Assembly (NCBI GenBank): GCA_022841325.1
Contig: JALHRS010000003.1
Location: 1 to 64,000, forward strand
Direction: 5' to 3'
Source of the DNA: Lysobacterales bacterium
GTDB lineage: Bacteria > Pseudomonadota > Gammaproteobacteria > Xanthomonadales > SZUA-5
Length of the DNA stretch: 64,000 nucleotides
Shown in pieces: positions 55,178 through 63,545 of the stretch. The translations under genes and the position numbers were made by a program. The notes below the pieces were generated by a model. The model was given only the letters and a program-made list of their open reading frames with translations, ran no database searches and had not been told where the DNA came from. Each line of letters opens with the position of its first letter. The stretch's first letter is position 1.

Positions 55178-55666
55178 TGGCGAGGGCGGCAGGGCCGAGG
55201 CTTGCGGGCCGGCGAGCCTTTGAAGGCTGTTGTGGGTTCGGACTTGTCCGGACGCTTTTCCTGCACGTGGACACGGCGTCGCTCGGGTAACGCGGCCCTG
55301 GGAAGCGCCTGGAGCGTCACTCCATCTCGGCGTCATTGCGAGCCACGTGTATCGGCCCGACACGGCGGATGGGCCATGACCGACCTTGTCGGATCGGAGC
55401 GGCTTTGAGGAGGGACGCGCGCCTGCGCGGCCGCTCTTGATCTCCGGGCAAGACAAAGCGGCGCCGCAGCGCGGCGCCCTCCACAGCAAAGGCTCGAAGC
55501 ACACAGAACGCGGTCCATCGAGAGCCACCTGTATCGGTCCGATACTGCGCACGGACCATGAACTGGCCCGCTGCGCGTAGCCTGGTGTGCCGCGCAGCGG
55601 CTCACCGGGGGCTCTTTCGCGTCACCGCCCGGAGAGCGCTACGCGCACTTCGGGCTACAAAAATGC
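55178..55666. other. Repeat-filled spacer after esterase-like gene
   Basis: No gene is seen. In order there are a degenerate TGTGGGTTCGGACTTGTCCG REP unit (55230-55260), half of a CATTGCGAG repeat (from 55331), the GCGGCCGC inverted repeat (55405-55483), and GTAGCC/GGGCTAC palindromes (55577-55660) next to the tricorn-like gene stop. Confidence 0.6.
55405..55483. repeat. Right inverted repeat flanking the esterase-like gene
   Basis: GGCTTTGAGGAGGGACGCGC, then CTGCGCGGCCGCTCTTGATC and GGCGCCGCAGCGCGGCGCCC, is the inverse of 52800-52885 with a few differences. The pair encloses about 2.5 kb. Confidence 0.75.
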
Positions 55667-58600
55667 TCAATCCAGTGGCTGCCCCGGCTTGCCGAAATCG
55701 CTGGGCGCGGGCGGCGCCTTGATCTCGGGCAGCGGCTGCTTTTCGAGCTCCGCGAGCAGCACTTCGACCGCCTTCTCGATGCTGGGATCGCGCCCCTGCG
55801 AGAGCAGATGCGGCGCATCGATGACCTCGATGTCCGGCGTGACGCCTTCGTTCTCGACCGCCCAGTTGCCGTTCTTGTCCATGAACCTGAAGGTGGCGGC
55901 GGTGATGGTGCCGCCGTCGACCAGTCCGGGATTGCCGGAGACGCCAATCAATCCGCCCCAGGTGCGGGTGCCGATCAGGGTGCCGAGCTTGAGTTCGCGG
56001 AAGTAGAAGGGCAATGCATCACCGCCGGAGGAGGACTGGCCGTTGATCAGCATGGCCTTGGGGCCGCGGTGGGACAGCAGCGGCTGCGCCTGCGGTTCCA
56101 GGCCACGACGCTTCCAGTAGTTCAGCGGCTTGCGCGCCAGAATCTCGATCATGCGGTCGGGGATGAAGCCGCCGCCGTTGTAACGGTCGTCGATGATCAG
56201 CGCGTCCTTGTCGATCTGGCTGGGGAACTGCTTGAACAGCTCGCGATTACCCTCGAACAGGGTGTTCGGCAGATGGATGTAACCGATGCGGCCGCCCGAC
56301 AGGCGGTCGACCAGGGCGCGGCGCCCGGCCACCCAGTCCAGATAGCGCAAGCCCTCTTCGCTGCTCTGGGCCTTGATCAGCACCTTGCGGGCGCCGCTGG
56401 TGCCTGGCTTGTCATTGATCATCAACTCGACCAGACGCCCGGCCTTGTTTTCGAGCAGCTGGTAGAAGTTCTGCACCGTGTTGCTGGGCCGGCCGTCGAC
56501 CGCGACGATGTACTCGCCCGGCTTGACCGTAATCCCCGGCTGGGTCAGCGGCGAGCGGAAGCCCTCGGACCAGTTCTGCCCCGGATAGATCTTGGCGATG
56601 CGGAAATAACCGGAGGCATCGGCCTCGATCTCGGCGCCGAGGAAACCGCCAGCCTTGCGCTCCACCTGCGGTTCGTCGCCGCGTTCCACATAGATATGCC
56701 CGGCATTGAGTTCGCCGGCCATTTCATTGAGCAGGAAGTCCAGATCATTGCGATGGGTCACGCTGGGCAGCAGCGCGGCGTACTTCTGGAAGACCGCTTC
56801 CCAGTCATTGCCGTGCATGCCGGGGTCATAGAACCAGTCGCGCCAGATACGCCAGGCGTCACGCAGGATCTGCGCCCATTCCACCCGCGGATCGATGCGC
56901 TGCTCCAGATGGCTGAGGTCCAGGGTCTTGCTGCTGTCCTGATCGGCTTTGGCGTCGGCAATGCCGATCTTGTTCGGCGGCGCCCGGAACAACACCTTCT
57001 CGCCGTCGGCCGACAGGGTGTAGCCGACGATGCCCTTGAGGATGGTCGAGACCTTGGCCGCATCCAGATCATAGAAGCGCAGCTCACCGGGACCGCCCTG
57101 CGGATTGTCCACGGCGACAAAGAACACGCCGCGGCCATTGGCGCCGAGGCCAGCGTAGCTGCCAGCCGGCACTTCCAGCGCGGTCACCCGTTCATCGAAT
57201 CCAGCCAGATCAAAGCGCAGCGGCTTGTCGGCCTTCTTCTCCGACTTCGCGCCCTCGGCCGGCGCGCCAGCATCTGCCTTGGCAATCTCGTCGCTCCTGG
57301 GCATACCCAGCGCCGGGCCGTCCTTGGCCAGTGTGGCCGCGTAGATGCGGGTGGCATTGGTGTACAGATAGTTGAATTCGTAGCTGGAGAAACTCAGGTT
57401 GTGATCGCGGTTGGACAGGAAATACAGATAGCGCCCCTGCGGATCGAAGGCCGGGTTGGCGGCATCGAACTGGCCCTGGGTCAGCTGCGTGGCGCGGCCA
57501 TCGACGGCGTAGTGCCAGAGCCGCTGCAGGCCGGTGGCGTCAGTCTTCACGTAGACCAGATGCTGGCTGTCCGGTGACCACACATAGTCGGTGATCTCGT
57601 TGCCGACATTTGCGGTATCGACATCCACGGTGCGGCCGCTGGCCATGTCGACCACCCGCAGACGGTTGAGCTTGTCGCCATAGGCCATGCGCTTGCCATC
57701 CGGCGACCACAGCGGCGGGAAGCGCCAGATGCTGCCGTCCTGGGTCACGCGGCGGGCCGCACCGCTGCCGTCCGAGGGCCGCACATAGATCTCGTATTCG
57801 CCGCTGGCATCGGACAGATAGGCCACCTGCTGGCCATCGGGCGAGAAAGTGGCGCTGATTTCGCGCGCCGCCGGCGTGTAGCTGATGTTGCGGATCTCAC
57901 CGTCCTTGGCCGGCACCGTATAGAGCTCACCGCGGGCCGCGATCAGGGCGCGTTCGCCCTTGGGCGAGAGATCGACGCTGTCGATCTGTCCGGCGACGTT
58001 CTTGATCGCCGGCAGCATCTCCGGCGAGTCGCCGCTGATGGTCACAGAGACCTGGCGGGCCTGGTTGTCGGCTGGTGTGTACAGCCACAGACCACCGGCC
58101 TGCTCGAAGACGATGGCATCGCTGCCGGCGCTCGGCCAGAGCACGTCGAAATCCCGGAAATCGGTCACCCTGGTGGCCTCGCCACCCTGCGGCGACACCT
58201 TCCACAGGTTCAGCGTGTACTCGCGATCGGAGGTGAAATAGACGCTGTCGCCCACCCAGGTGGGCTGATTGTCGGTGGCGCGGTGATCGGTCAGACGGCG
58301 GGAATCGTTGTTCTTGAGGTCATACACCCAGACATCCTGGGCGCGGCCGCCGCGGGTGCGCTTCCAGGTGCGGAACTCGCGATCGATGGGTGTGTAGACA
58401 TAGCTGTTGCCGTCCGGCGAGAGCATGCCGCCGCCGGTCTCCGGCACCGGCATCGGCTGTTCCATGCCACCGGCGAAGGGCACCAGATAGGGCCGACCGG
58501 CACGGTCATCGAAGGCCAGACGATTCATGCGCACGACGATGTTCTGGCCGTCCGGGGTCCAGTCGAGCACGCGGTAATCGAAGCCGCCGCGCGGTGGCTG

Positions 58601-58933
58601 CGGACCGACATCCGAATAGAAGGTCAGCTGCCGTGGCGGCGCCGAGCCGTCTGCCGGAATCACCCAGACCTGACGAGTGCCCGAATAATGGGCCGAATAA
58701 GCGATCCAGCGGCCGTCCGGCGAGAACTTCGGAAACAGCTCCAGACCCGGATGCGAAGTCAGGCGCGTGGCCGCACCGCCGCTGCGGGACACCGTGTAGA
58801 TGTCGCCGGCATGCACAAAGGCAATCTGGCTGGCAGACACATCCGGATAGCGCAGCAGGCGCGATTCGGCCGAGGCCGATAGCGGCGCAAGCGCCGCGAC
58901 TAGGGCCAGGCCCAGGACGATGCGAGGATTCAA
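55667..58933 (-). CDS. Periplasmic tricorn-type S41 peptidase
   Basis: 1088-aa protein with a signal peptide (MNPRIVLGLALVAALAPLSASA, initiating at TTG). WD40/PD40-like beta-propeller repeats (SPDGRWIAY, SPDGQQVAY, SPDGKRMAY) span ~40-640. A tricorn core domain, a PDZ domain (ITVKPGEYIVAVDGRPS) and an S41 protease domain follow, with probable nucleophile Ser in NGQSSSGGDALP. Such enzymes degrade oligopeptides. The frame is open to 59272; TTG at 58933 with GGAG 6 nt upstream sits exactly at the signal peptide. ATG at 58987 is an alternative but weakens the signal, and further upstream lies a heptamer array. Confidence 0.85.
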   Translation of the reverse strand: MNPRIVLGLALVAALAPLSASAESRLLRYPDVSASQIAFVHAGDIYTVSRSGGAATRLTSHPGLELFPKFSPDGRWIAYSAHYSGTRQVWVIPADGSAPPRQLTFYSDVGPQPPRGGFDYRVLDWTPDGQNIVVRMNRLAFDDRAGRPYLVPFAGGMEQPMPVPETGGGMLSPDGNSYVYTPIDREFRTWKRTRGGRAQDVWVYDLKNNDSRRLTDHRATDNQPTWVGDSVYFTSDREYTLNLWKVSPQGGEATRVTDFRDFDVLWPSAGSDAIVFEQAGGLWLYTPADNQARQVSVTISGDSPEMLPAIKNVAGQIDSVDLSPKGERALIAARGELYTVPAKDGEIRNISYTPAAREISATFSPDGQQVAYLSDASGEYEIYVRPSDGSGAARRVTQDGSIWRFPPLWSPDGKRMAYGDKLNRLRVVDMASGRTVDVDTANVGNEITDYVWSPDSQHLVYVKTDATGLQRLWHYAVDGRATQLTQGQFDAANPAFDPQGRYLYFLSNRDHNLSFSSYEFNYLYTNATRIYAATLAKDGPALGMPRSDEIAKADAGAPAEGAKSEKKADKPLRFDLAGFDERVTALEVPAGSYAGLGANGRGVFFVAVDNPQGGPGELRFYDLDAAKVSTILKGIVGYTLSADGEKVLFRAPPNKIGIADAKADQDSSKTLDLSHLEQRIDPRVEWAQILRDAWRIWRDWFYDPGMHGNDWEAVFQKYAALLPSVTHRNDLDFLLNEMAGELNAGHIYVERGDEPQVERKAGGFLGAEIEADASGYFRIAKIYPGQNWSEGFRSPLTQPGITVKPGEYIVAVDGRPSNTVQNFYQLLENKAGRLVELMINDKPGTSGARKVLIKAQSSEEGLRYLDWVAGRRALVDRLSGGRIGYIHLPNTLFEGNRELFKQFPSQIDKDALIIDDRYNGGGFIPDRMIEILARKPLNYWKRRGLEPQAQPLLSHRGPKAMLINGQSSSGGDALPFYFRELKLGTLIGTRTWGGLIGVSGNPGLVDGGTITAATFRFMDKNGNWAVENEGVTPDIEVIDAPHLLSQGRDPSIEKAVEVLLAELEKQPLPEIKAPPAPSDFGKPGQPLD

Positions 58934-59006
58934 GAGAGGCTCCGGGTTACACGCGGGGCCTTGGAGGATAGGGGCAAGCGGCGCCATGTGCGCGTGACGG
59001 AAGTCC

Positions 59007-59072
59007 GGGGGCAGCGGGCACGGGGAACGGGGAACGGGGAACGGGGAACGGGGCACGGGGCACGGGGAACGG
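59007..59072. repeat. GGGGAAC / GGGGCAC heptamer array
   Basis: About eight 7-nt units on plus, mixing GGGGAAC and GGGGCAC, lie upstream of the tricorn-like gene and next to the presumed prophage boundary. Confidence 0.8.
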
Positions 59073-59104
59073 GTGATCGGGCTTGAGATAAGTGGCCGGG
59101 GGTC

Positions 59105-59160
59105 TGTGACATAACCGGGATTTGGTGGTCCGGTCCGAGACATAGTGGGACGGGCCGAAA
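59105..59160. other. Candidate end of the Mu-like prophage
   Basis: TGTGACATAACCGGGA begins at 59105 and a related GAGACATAGTGGGACGGG starts at 59137. A looser GAGATAAGTGGCCGGG precedes at about 59081. Imperfect repeats spaced by helical turns and a TG terminal dinucleotide are what a MuA-type transposase end looks like. A degraded insertion-sequence end is an alternative. The exact boundary is unproven. Confidence 0.35.
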
Positions 59161-59270
59161 GTGAAAAGAGTTCGCAAGGGGTGAAAAAAAAATTGGCCGT
59201 GACTTCTGGCTCAGTTGCGGTGTGTCTGCGTTGGAGCGGTACTAGTCGTAACCGACGACGGAGACGGACC

Positions 59271-59441
59271 ATGAGCGTGGATCAAAGAATAGCCGACATC
59301 GCCAAGCAGCACCTGGGCATCGAGACGCTGGAGGAGCGCAAGAGCGACAGCCTCGACTTCCACGAGGTTTCGGTGTGGAGCGTCGAGGCCGCGCTGCGGG
59401 CTGCGTTTGCGGCGGGTGCGGCGAGCAAGGAGGGGCGCTAG
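59271..59441 (+). CDS. DUF6900-like small protein
   Basis: 56-aa protein resembling DUF6900 proteins of phages and mobile elements, with RIADIAKQHLGIETLEERKS and LDFHEVSVWSVEAALRAAF. The ATG has GGAG 8 nt upstream. Function unknown. It is the outermost gene of the presumed prophage and the only one on plus, convergent with the methylase gene 12 nt away. Confidence 0.65.
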   Translation: MSVDQRIADIAKQHLGIETLEERKSDSLDFHEVSVWSVEAALRAAFAAGAASKEGR

Positions 59442-59453
59442 CCCCTCGTCGCT

Positions 59454-60224
59454 TCAGCAATTGATCCGATAGATCAACTCGCCGCGCGCCTTTTCGCGCC
59501 CGGCTTTGCCGATGGTGTACTTGAGCGTGGTCTCGACTACCGGGAAGCGACCGAAGATGCGGCGCATGTCCGGGTGGTCGTTGATACTCAGAAGCGCCTT
59601 GCCCTCGAGCTTGCCGAGCAACTCGGCCATCCGTTCGTATTGTTCCAGCCCAAAGGGAACGCCGTAGCCTGTGGTCTTCCAATACGGTGGATCGAGGTAT
59701 GTCAGCGTGTGTGGGCGGTCGTAGCGCTGCAGGCAATCGTCCCAGGGGAGCGACTCCAGGTAGACGTCCGACAACCGTAAATGGACGAGCGATAGCTCCT
59801 CCTCGATTCGCAGCAAGCTGAACGAATGCGACGACGTCGTCGCATAGCCGAAAGTTCGGCTCTCGACCTTGGCACCGAAGCACAGCCGTTGGAGGTAGAA
59901 GAATCGGGCTGCGCGCTGGATATCGGTGAGGGTTCGCGGGTCTTGCATCTGCGCCCATTCGAACATCTTGCGTGAGGCCAGCGACCATTTGAACTGGCGG
60001 ACGAACTCCTCCAGATGGTGGGCAACGCATCGGTACAGGGTGATCAGGTCGTTGTTGATGTCATTGAGCACTTCGACCTTGCAAGGCTCGGGACGCGCAA
60101 AGAACAGGCCGGCACCGCCGGCAAAGGCCTCGACGTAGCAATCGTGGGCGGGAAACAAGGGCAAGATGATCTTGGCCAGGCGGCGTTTGCCACCGGGCCA
60201 CGGAATGAGCGGCTTTGGCTGCAT
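59454..60224 (-). CDS. D12-class DNA adenine methyltransferase (phage Dam)
   Basis: 256-aa N6-adenine methyltransferase. The SAM motif PWPGGKRR lies at the N-terminus, FAGGAGLFF follows, and the catalytic motif is LTYLDPPYWKTTGYG. Prophage copies usually protect phage DNA from restriction or alter regulation. The ATG at 60224 (MQPKPLIPWPG) was chosen over one 13 codons upstream as it begins the domain and has AGGA before it. The target sequence cannot be deduced; GATC is possible but not shown. Confidence 0.9.
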   Translation of the reverse strand: MQPKPLIPWPGGKRRLAKIILPLFPAHDCYVEAFAGGAGLFFARPEPCKVEVLNDINNDLITLYRCVAHHLEEFVRQFKWSLASRKMFEWAQMQDPRTLTDIQRAARFFYLQRLCFGAKVESRTFGYATTSSHSFSLLRIEEELSLVHLRLSDVYLESLPWDDCLQRYDRPHTLTYLDPPYWKTTGYGVPFGLEQYERMAELLGKLEGKALLSINDHPDMRRIFGRFPVVETTLKYTIGKAGREKARGELIYRINC

Positions 60225-60461
60225 TTTTGGTGATCCTGGGATAGCCTCAGCTCGCCCGTGCACGGGTGGGGAGCCTTGGCCTGGTTCACCGGCTACAACG
60301 GTGGATTGGGGCTCGCGTTACGGCTGCAACCGTGGCGCGAGCGCTCCTCTTCTCTTGGGTCAGGATCGCGTCGACGGATGGGTTCTGGCTTGTGACGTGG
60401 GTCAGAGAGAACTCTTTTAATAACCCAGTCTATTTCGGCGTATCAGGTCGGCATAGTCACG
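60225..60461. other. Spacer upstream of the methylase gene
   Basis: 237 nt with lower GC around 60410-60460 (TCTTTTAATAACCC). It may hold a phage promoter responding to Mor. No gene is supported; plus-strand frames here are unlike any phage protein I recognise. Confidence 0.3.
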
Positions 60462-60734
60462 TTACGGTCTGCCGTGGTATCGCCGTGCCATCTTGCGCCG
60501 TGCGTTGCGGGTGATTCTTTGCTTGATGGGTCTGCGGAGTGGCGCGATCTTCTTGCCTAGCAGTTCGGAAAACTCGCGCGCAGCAATCGTGCCGGGGCCG
60601 CGCGTTAAGCGGTGTAAATGGAGACTCGCGAGTTCCCGCGAGTGCACGGCGTCATAGCCGAATGCGTCAGCAAGCGATGCTGCGAAGATCGTGATTGAAT
60701 GCTGCAATTCAGCATCGTTGAGCGGGACGGTCAT
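60462..60734 (-). CDS. Hypothetical phage protein
   Basis: 90-aa basic protein, not recognised. The N-terminal half is acidic to neutral and helical (LQHSITIFAASLADAFGYD). The C-terminal ~35 residues are strongly basic (KQRITRNARRKMARRYHGRP), suggesting nucleic-acid contact. It lies 63 nt downstream of the Mor-like gene on the same strand. Confidence 0.5.
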   Translation of the reverse strand: MTVPLNDAELQHSITIFAASLADAFGYDAVHSRELASLHLHRLTRGPGTIAAREFSELLGKKIAPLRRPIKQRITRNARRKMARRYHGRP

Positions 60735-60797
60735 GGATTGCTTACCCTGAATAATTTTCAGAAGACGATCACAAGTGATCTTAGACCCGATAGTCGG

Positions 60798-61148
60798 CTA
60801 TTCAAACAACCCAGCCTGTTCAGGCGCGCCGATCTTCTCGATGCGCTTGATGACGCGGTAGACCCAGGAGTCGGACAGCTTGTAGCGGCGCACCAGGTCG
60901 ACAATTGGCACGCCAGCGCGATAGTCGGCGTAGAGCCGGCGATCTCGGTCCGGGATCAGGTTCTCGATGGTGCGGCGAACGTAGATCGTGGACCCTGCGA
61001 ATTCGCGCCAGGTGTCGATCAGTACGGCTTCGGCGATGTCCTTGGCTTCGTCTTCGTCAATGCACACGCGACGATCCATCAGCGATTGCGTCAACAGCGC
61101 GACCGCTTCATGGAGTACACCGTGGGCGTCGACGATGCGGTCGCTCAT
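60798..61148 (-). CDS. Mor-family transcription activator
   Basis: 116-aa protein of the Mor/C family, which activates middle promoters in phage Mu. The N-terminal dimerisation part is followed by a helix-turn-helix (AGVPIVDLVRRYKLSDSWVYRVIKRIEK). The ATG at 61148 overlaps the gemA-like stop (ATGA). GemA-Mor order is as in Mu. Confidence 0.85.
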   Translation of the reverse strand: MSDRIVDAHGVLHEAVALLTQSLMDRRVCIDEDEAKDIAEAVLIDTWREFAGSTIYVRRTIENLIPDRDRRLYADYRAGVPIVDLVRRYKLSDSWVYRVIKRIEKIGAPEQAGLFE

Positions 61149-61645
61149 TGGCTGGCTTTCCGCTTGGGCTTGGCCGGCGAGCGCGCGATAGCGTCGACGG
61201 GGATCTTCAGCCGCAGGCACCATTGAATCAGATACTCGGCCACTCGATGCCGCATCGCTGGCGTGAGCATTTCCGGCGCGCCCTCGCCGACTTCGTCTGG
61301 CGTGGACTGGCCCCAGTGGCGTATCCACGTGCGCAGCGCTGCCGGCGACCGGTCTTGAACGGCGCCGTTGCGCGCTAGCAGGCCCCACATGGCGTAGATG
61401 AGGCGAACCTGCGGCGGTGCCTTGGCTGCGCGGGCCGGCGCGCGCCGTGCGGGCTTTGGTTGCCAACCGCGACTGATCATGTGCTGCAGCACTTGGCCGC
61501 GCTGGTGCGCGTCCAGTTCGCTGCTGCTGCGTTTGCGTGTCAGCGTGAACAGCATTTCGCGGTAGGTATCGTCGTCGAGTCCCAGATCCTTCTTGGCGAT
61601 ATGGATCTGGGCGAGGTCGCGAGTGCGGAGGGTCTGGTCGGTCAT
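61145..61645 (-). CDS. GemA-like regulatory protein (DUF1018)
   Basis: 166-aa protein of the Mu gp16/GemA family. The N-terminal IHIAKKDLGLDDDTYREML motif and the C-terminal TWIRHWGQSTPDEV with MRHRVAEYLIQWC are characteristic. GemA modulates host gene expression and DNA topology in Mu. It overlaps its neighbours on both sides by 4 nt. Confidence 0.87.
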   Translation of the reverse strand: MTDQTLRTRDLAQIHIAKKDLGLDDDTYREMLFTLTRKRSSSELDAHQRGQVLQHMISRGWQPKPARRAPARAAKAPPQVRLIYAMWGLLARNGAVQDRSPAALRTWIRHWGQSTPDEVGEGAPEMLTPAMRHRVAEYLIQWCLRLKIPVDAIARSPAKPKRKASQ

Positions 61646-61863
61646 GGCAGCGGGTCGCTCATGCGCAGGCGTTTGCCATCGACCACGACCGCAGACACAA
61701 CCTCTCCATATATATAGAGCGGCGCGTCCAGTGTTTCCTCTGCAAAGTGCGCATGTCGGGCGCGAAAATCGGCCACCGTGCCGGGCATATCAGCACCTTC
61801 CAGCGTGGCGTCTGGCGACACGCTCGGGTGATTCAGCAGGGCCAGGACTTCGCGCAGACGCAT
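61642..61863 (-). CDS. Hypothetical phage early protein
   Basis: 73-aa protein, not recognised. It is acidic in the middle, with MRLREVLALLNHPSVSPDATL at the start and a YIYGEVVSAVVVDGKRLRMSD beta-rich end. It is coupled to gemA by overlap and begins 2 nt after the gam stop. Confidence 0.65.
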   Translation of the reverse strand: MRLREVLALLNHPSVSPDATLEGADMPGTVADFRARHAHFAEETLDAPLYIYGEVVSAVVVDGKRLRMSDPLP

Positions 61864-61865
61864 GA

Positions 61866-62390
61866 CTAGACCACCTCTTCCAGCTGCGTCTCGAACGGCT
61901 CCACGACGAAGTCCTCCTTCTGCGAGACGGTGACACCGGGCACCGTCTTGGCCAGCTCGGTGTCGCGGAGCATCGCGTCCTTGTCGACCTCTTCCTTGGT
62001 TCGGATCAATCGATCCAGTCCCATGCTCTTGAGGCAACCGATGACGGCGTCGACTCCACGCACGGCGATCGAGGGCGGGCGCATGCGCCATTTGACCTCG
62101 CCGGTGGCGAAGCGGTGGAACTTGACCTTGCCGTCATTGGTGATTCGGGCGCGGTTGGCTTCGCACCAGGTCTGCACGCCTTTGGTCAGCGCGACGATCC
62201 TCTCTCCGAAGGGCTTCGCCTGCTGCTCATAGGCCTGCTTGCGCGCTGAGAGATCTTCATTCATCGCCGTTTCGATCAGGGTGCGCTCGCGCTGGGCTTC
62301 GCCGAGGCGGGCGATGAACTCGGCGCATTCGTCCAGCGATTGCGGAACGGGGTGCTCTACTGCAGTGGCTTTGAGCCGCTTCTTGCTCAT
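61866..62390 (-). CDS. Host-nuclease inhibitor Gam
   Basis: 174-aa protein of the Mu Gam family, a Ku-like dimer that coats DNA ends against RecBCD. The long N-terminal coiled coil (ECAEFIARLGEAQRERTLIE) and the conserved HRFATGEVKWRMRPPSIAVRG are visible. The ATG at 62390 overlaps the upstream winged-helix gene stop. Confidence 0.88.
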   Translation of the reverse strand: MSKKRLKATAVEHPVPQSLDECAEFIARLGEAQRERTLIETAMNEDLSARKQAYEQQAKPFGERIVALTKGVQTWCEANRARITNDGKVKFHRFATGEVKWRMRPPSIAVRGVDAVIGCLKSMGLDRLIRTKEEVDKDAMLRDTELAKTVPGVTVSQKEDFVVEPFETQLEEVV

Positions 62391-62773
62391 GACGTTTCCT
62401 CGGGTGTGGGTTCCAGCGGGATGCGGAGTTGGCCGGCTAGATCCGGCAGTGAGACGCGACGCATCGCGGCGACCTGGCGCAGGCCGGTCATGCCGCGATC
62501 GAACAGGAATCTGCACGTGATGAGCAGCTCGCCCTCATCCGCAGCCATGTGGTAGCCGGATTCGGGCGTGGCGCAGACGTGATGGCCGTGCGAGCGCAGA
62601 TCGGTGACCAGGTGGCGCAATTCGCGCTCGCTGATCAGGATTTGCCCTGCCACGTGGTTGACTTTGCGGGTCAGGTCGCAGGCGCTCAGGCCGCTGGCTG
62701 CGCCGACATGCCGGGTCAATACAGCGAGCAAAAGGTGGTGCTTGCGGGTGAGCGATGGCAGGGTCTTGGTCAC
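62387..62773 (-). CDS. Phage winged-helix protein
   Basis: 128-aa protein starting at GTG 62773 with AAGGAG at good spacing. The pattern LSACDLTRKVNHVAGQILISERELRHLVTDLR, then a beta-wing ending CATPESGYHMA, suggests a winged helix. Likely an early regulator or replication accessory; exact role unknown. Confidence 0.65.
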   Translation of the reverse strand: MTKTLPSLTRKHHLLLAVLTRHVGAASGLSACDLTRKVNHVAGQILISERELRHLVTDLRSHGHHVCATPESGYHMAADEGELLITCRFLFDRGMTGLRQVAAMRRVSLPDLAGQLRIPLEPTPEETS

Positions 62774-62834
62774 AGCCCGAACTCCTTCTTCAATGCAGCC
62801 ACGCGTTCCTGGTGCTGGTCTGGCGTGATCAGCT

Positions 62835-63335
62835 TCAGGCGAGATCGGATTGCAGCTCGGTGAACCGGTCCTGGTACTGAGCGCGGATGGCTGCCGCTTT
62901 CGAGCGATCGCCGGTGCGCAGGGCTTGCTCGACGGCCAGTTCCTGCTTGGCGGCGCCGCGCGATGCGGCAGCTGCAACGATCTCCAGCAGATAGCCGTGG
63001 GTTTTCAGCGGCAGTTCGATCTTGCCGGCGTCGCGCTGTTCCACCATCGTGCGCAATGCATTCACCCAGAGTTCGCGCGGTGCTGGCAGCTCGGCGCCGC
63101 GGCGCAGCACTACCTGGGACTCAATCTGCGGCGCGATCTCTGCCAACAGGCGCTCGGCTCGATCGAGCGACAGCGCCTTCTTGGCGGGCTTGAACATGCC
63201 GATGTAGTGCGCCATCAAGCGCCCCAACTCGCCCGACAGTGCCATCGCTGACACCAGCGCCGATCGGGCGCCGGCCAGCTCCAGCGCGGCAGCCAGCTCG
63301 TAGGTGCATTGGCAGTTGGGGCAGACGAGTTTCAT
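62835..63335 (-). CDS. Hypothetical phage protein with N-terminal CxxC
   Basis: 166-aa protein, not recognised. It begins MKLVCPNCQCTYELAAA, a possible half zinc-ribbon, followed by a long helical domain. It is positioned between the MuB-like ATPase and Gam genes, where accessory early genes of Mu-like phages lie. It overlaps the next upstream gene by 4 nt. Confidence 0.65.
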   Translation of the reverse strand: MKLVCPNCQCTYELAAALELAGARSALVSAMALSGELGRLMAHYIGMFKPAKKALSLDRAERLLAEIAPQIESQVVLRRGAELPAPRELWVNALRTMVEQRDAGKIELPLKTHGYLLEIVAAAASRGAAKQELAVEQALRTGDRSKAAAIRAQYQDRFTELQSDLA

Positions 63336-63544
63336 TGCTTGGCCTTGCTCGGTCCGCCAAACCGGCGCTGCGCTGCTTCAGTCGCCCGTTTCATCAGGCG
63401 ATGCACATGCAAGTCGTCGATCCGGGTGAGCGGTCCTTGCACGACCTTGTCGGTCGCCAAGGTCTCCGAGGCCGAGGCGATGACGGCGCCGTCCATGACC
63501 AACGCAACGGTGATTCGTGCCTGGATGCGGTCTGGATTGTTCAC
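63332..63544 (-). CDS. Hypothetical phage protein
   Basis: 70-aa protein, not recognised. It has a beta-rich start (ARITVALVMDGAVIAS) and a basic end (RATEAAQRRFGGPSKAKQ). It starts 1 nt after the MuB-like stop, so it is probably coupled to it. Confidence 0.6.
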   Translation of the reverse strand: MNNPDRIQARITVALVMDGAVIASASETLATDKVVQGPLTRIDDLHVHRLMKRATEAAQRRFGGPSKAKQ

Positions 63545-63545
63545 C

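Noticed and set aside
55808-57577. 589-codon open frame on plus inside the tricorn-type peptidase gene
   Set aside because: Antisense shadow; the minus frame carries a signal peptide, propeller repeats, PDZ and S41 motifs.
59105-59160. Complete insertion sequence at the prophage edge
   Set aside because: Only end-like repeats are visible; there is no transposase reading frame next to them.
62770-62838. 22-codon frame (ends VAALKKEFGL) between the CxxC gene and the winged-helix gene
   Set aside because: No ATG, GTG or TTG start at a sensible position; the downstream gene's Shine-Dalgarno lies inside it.
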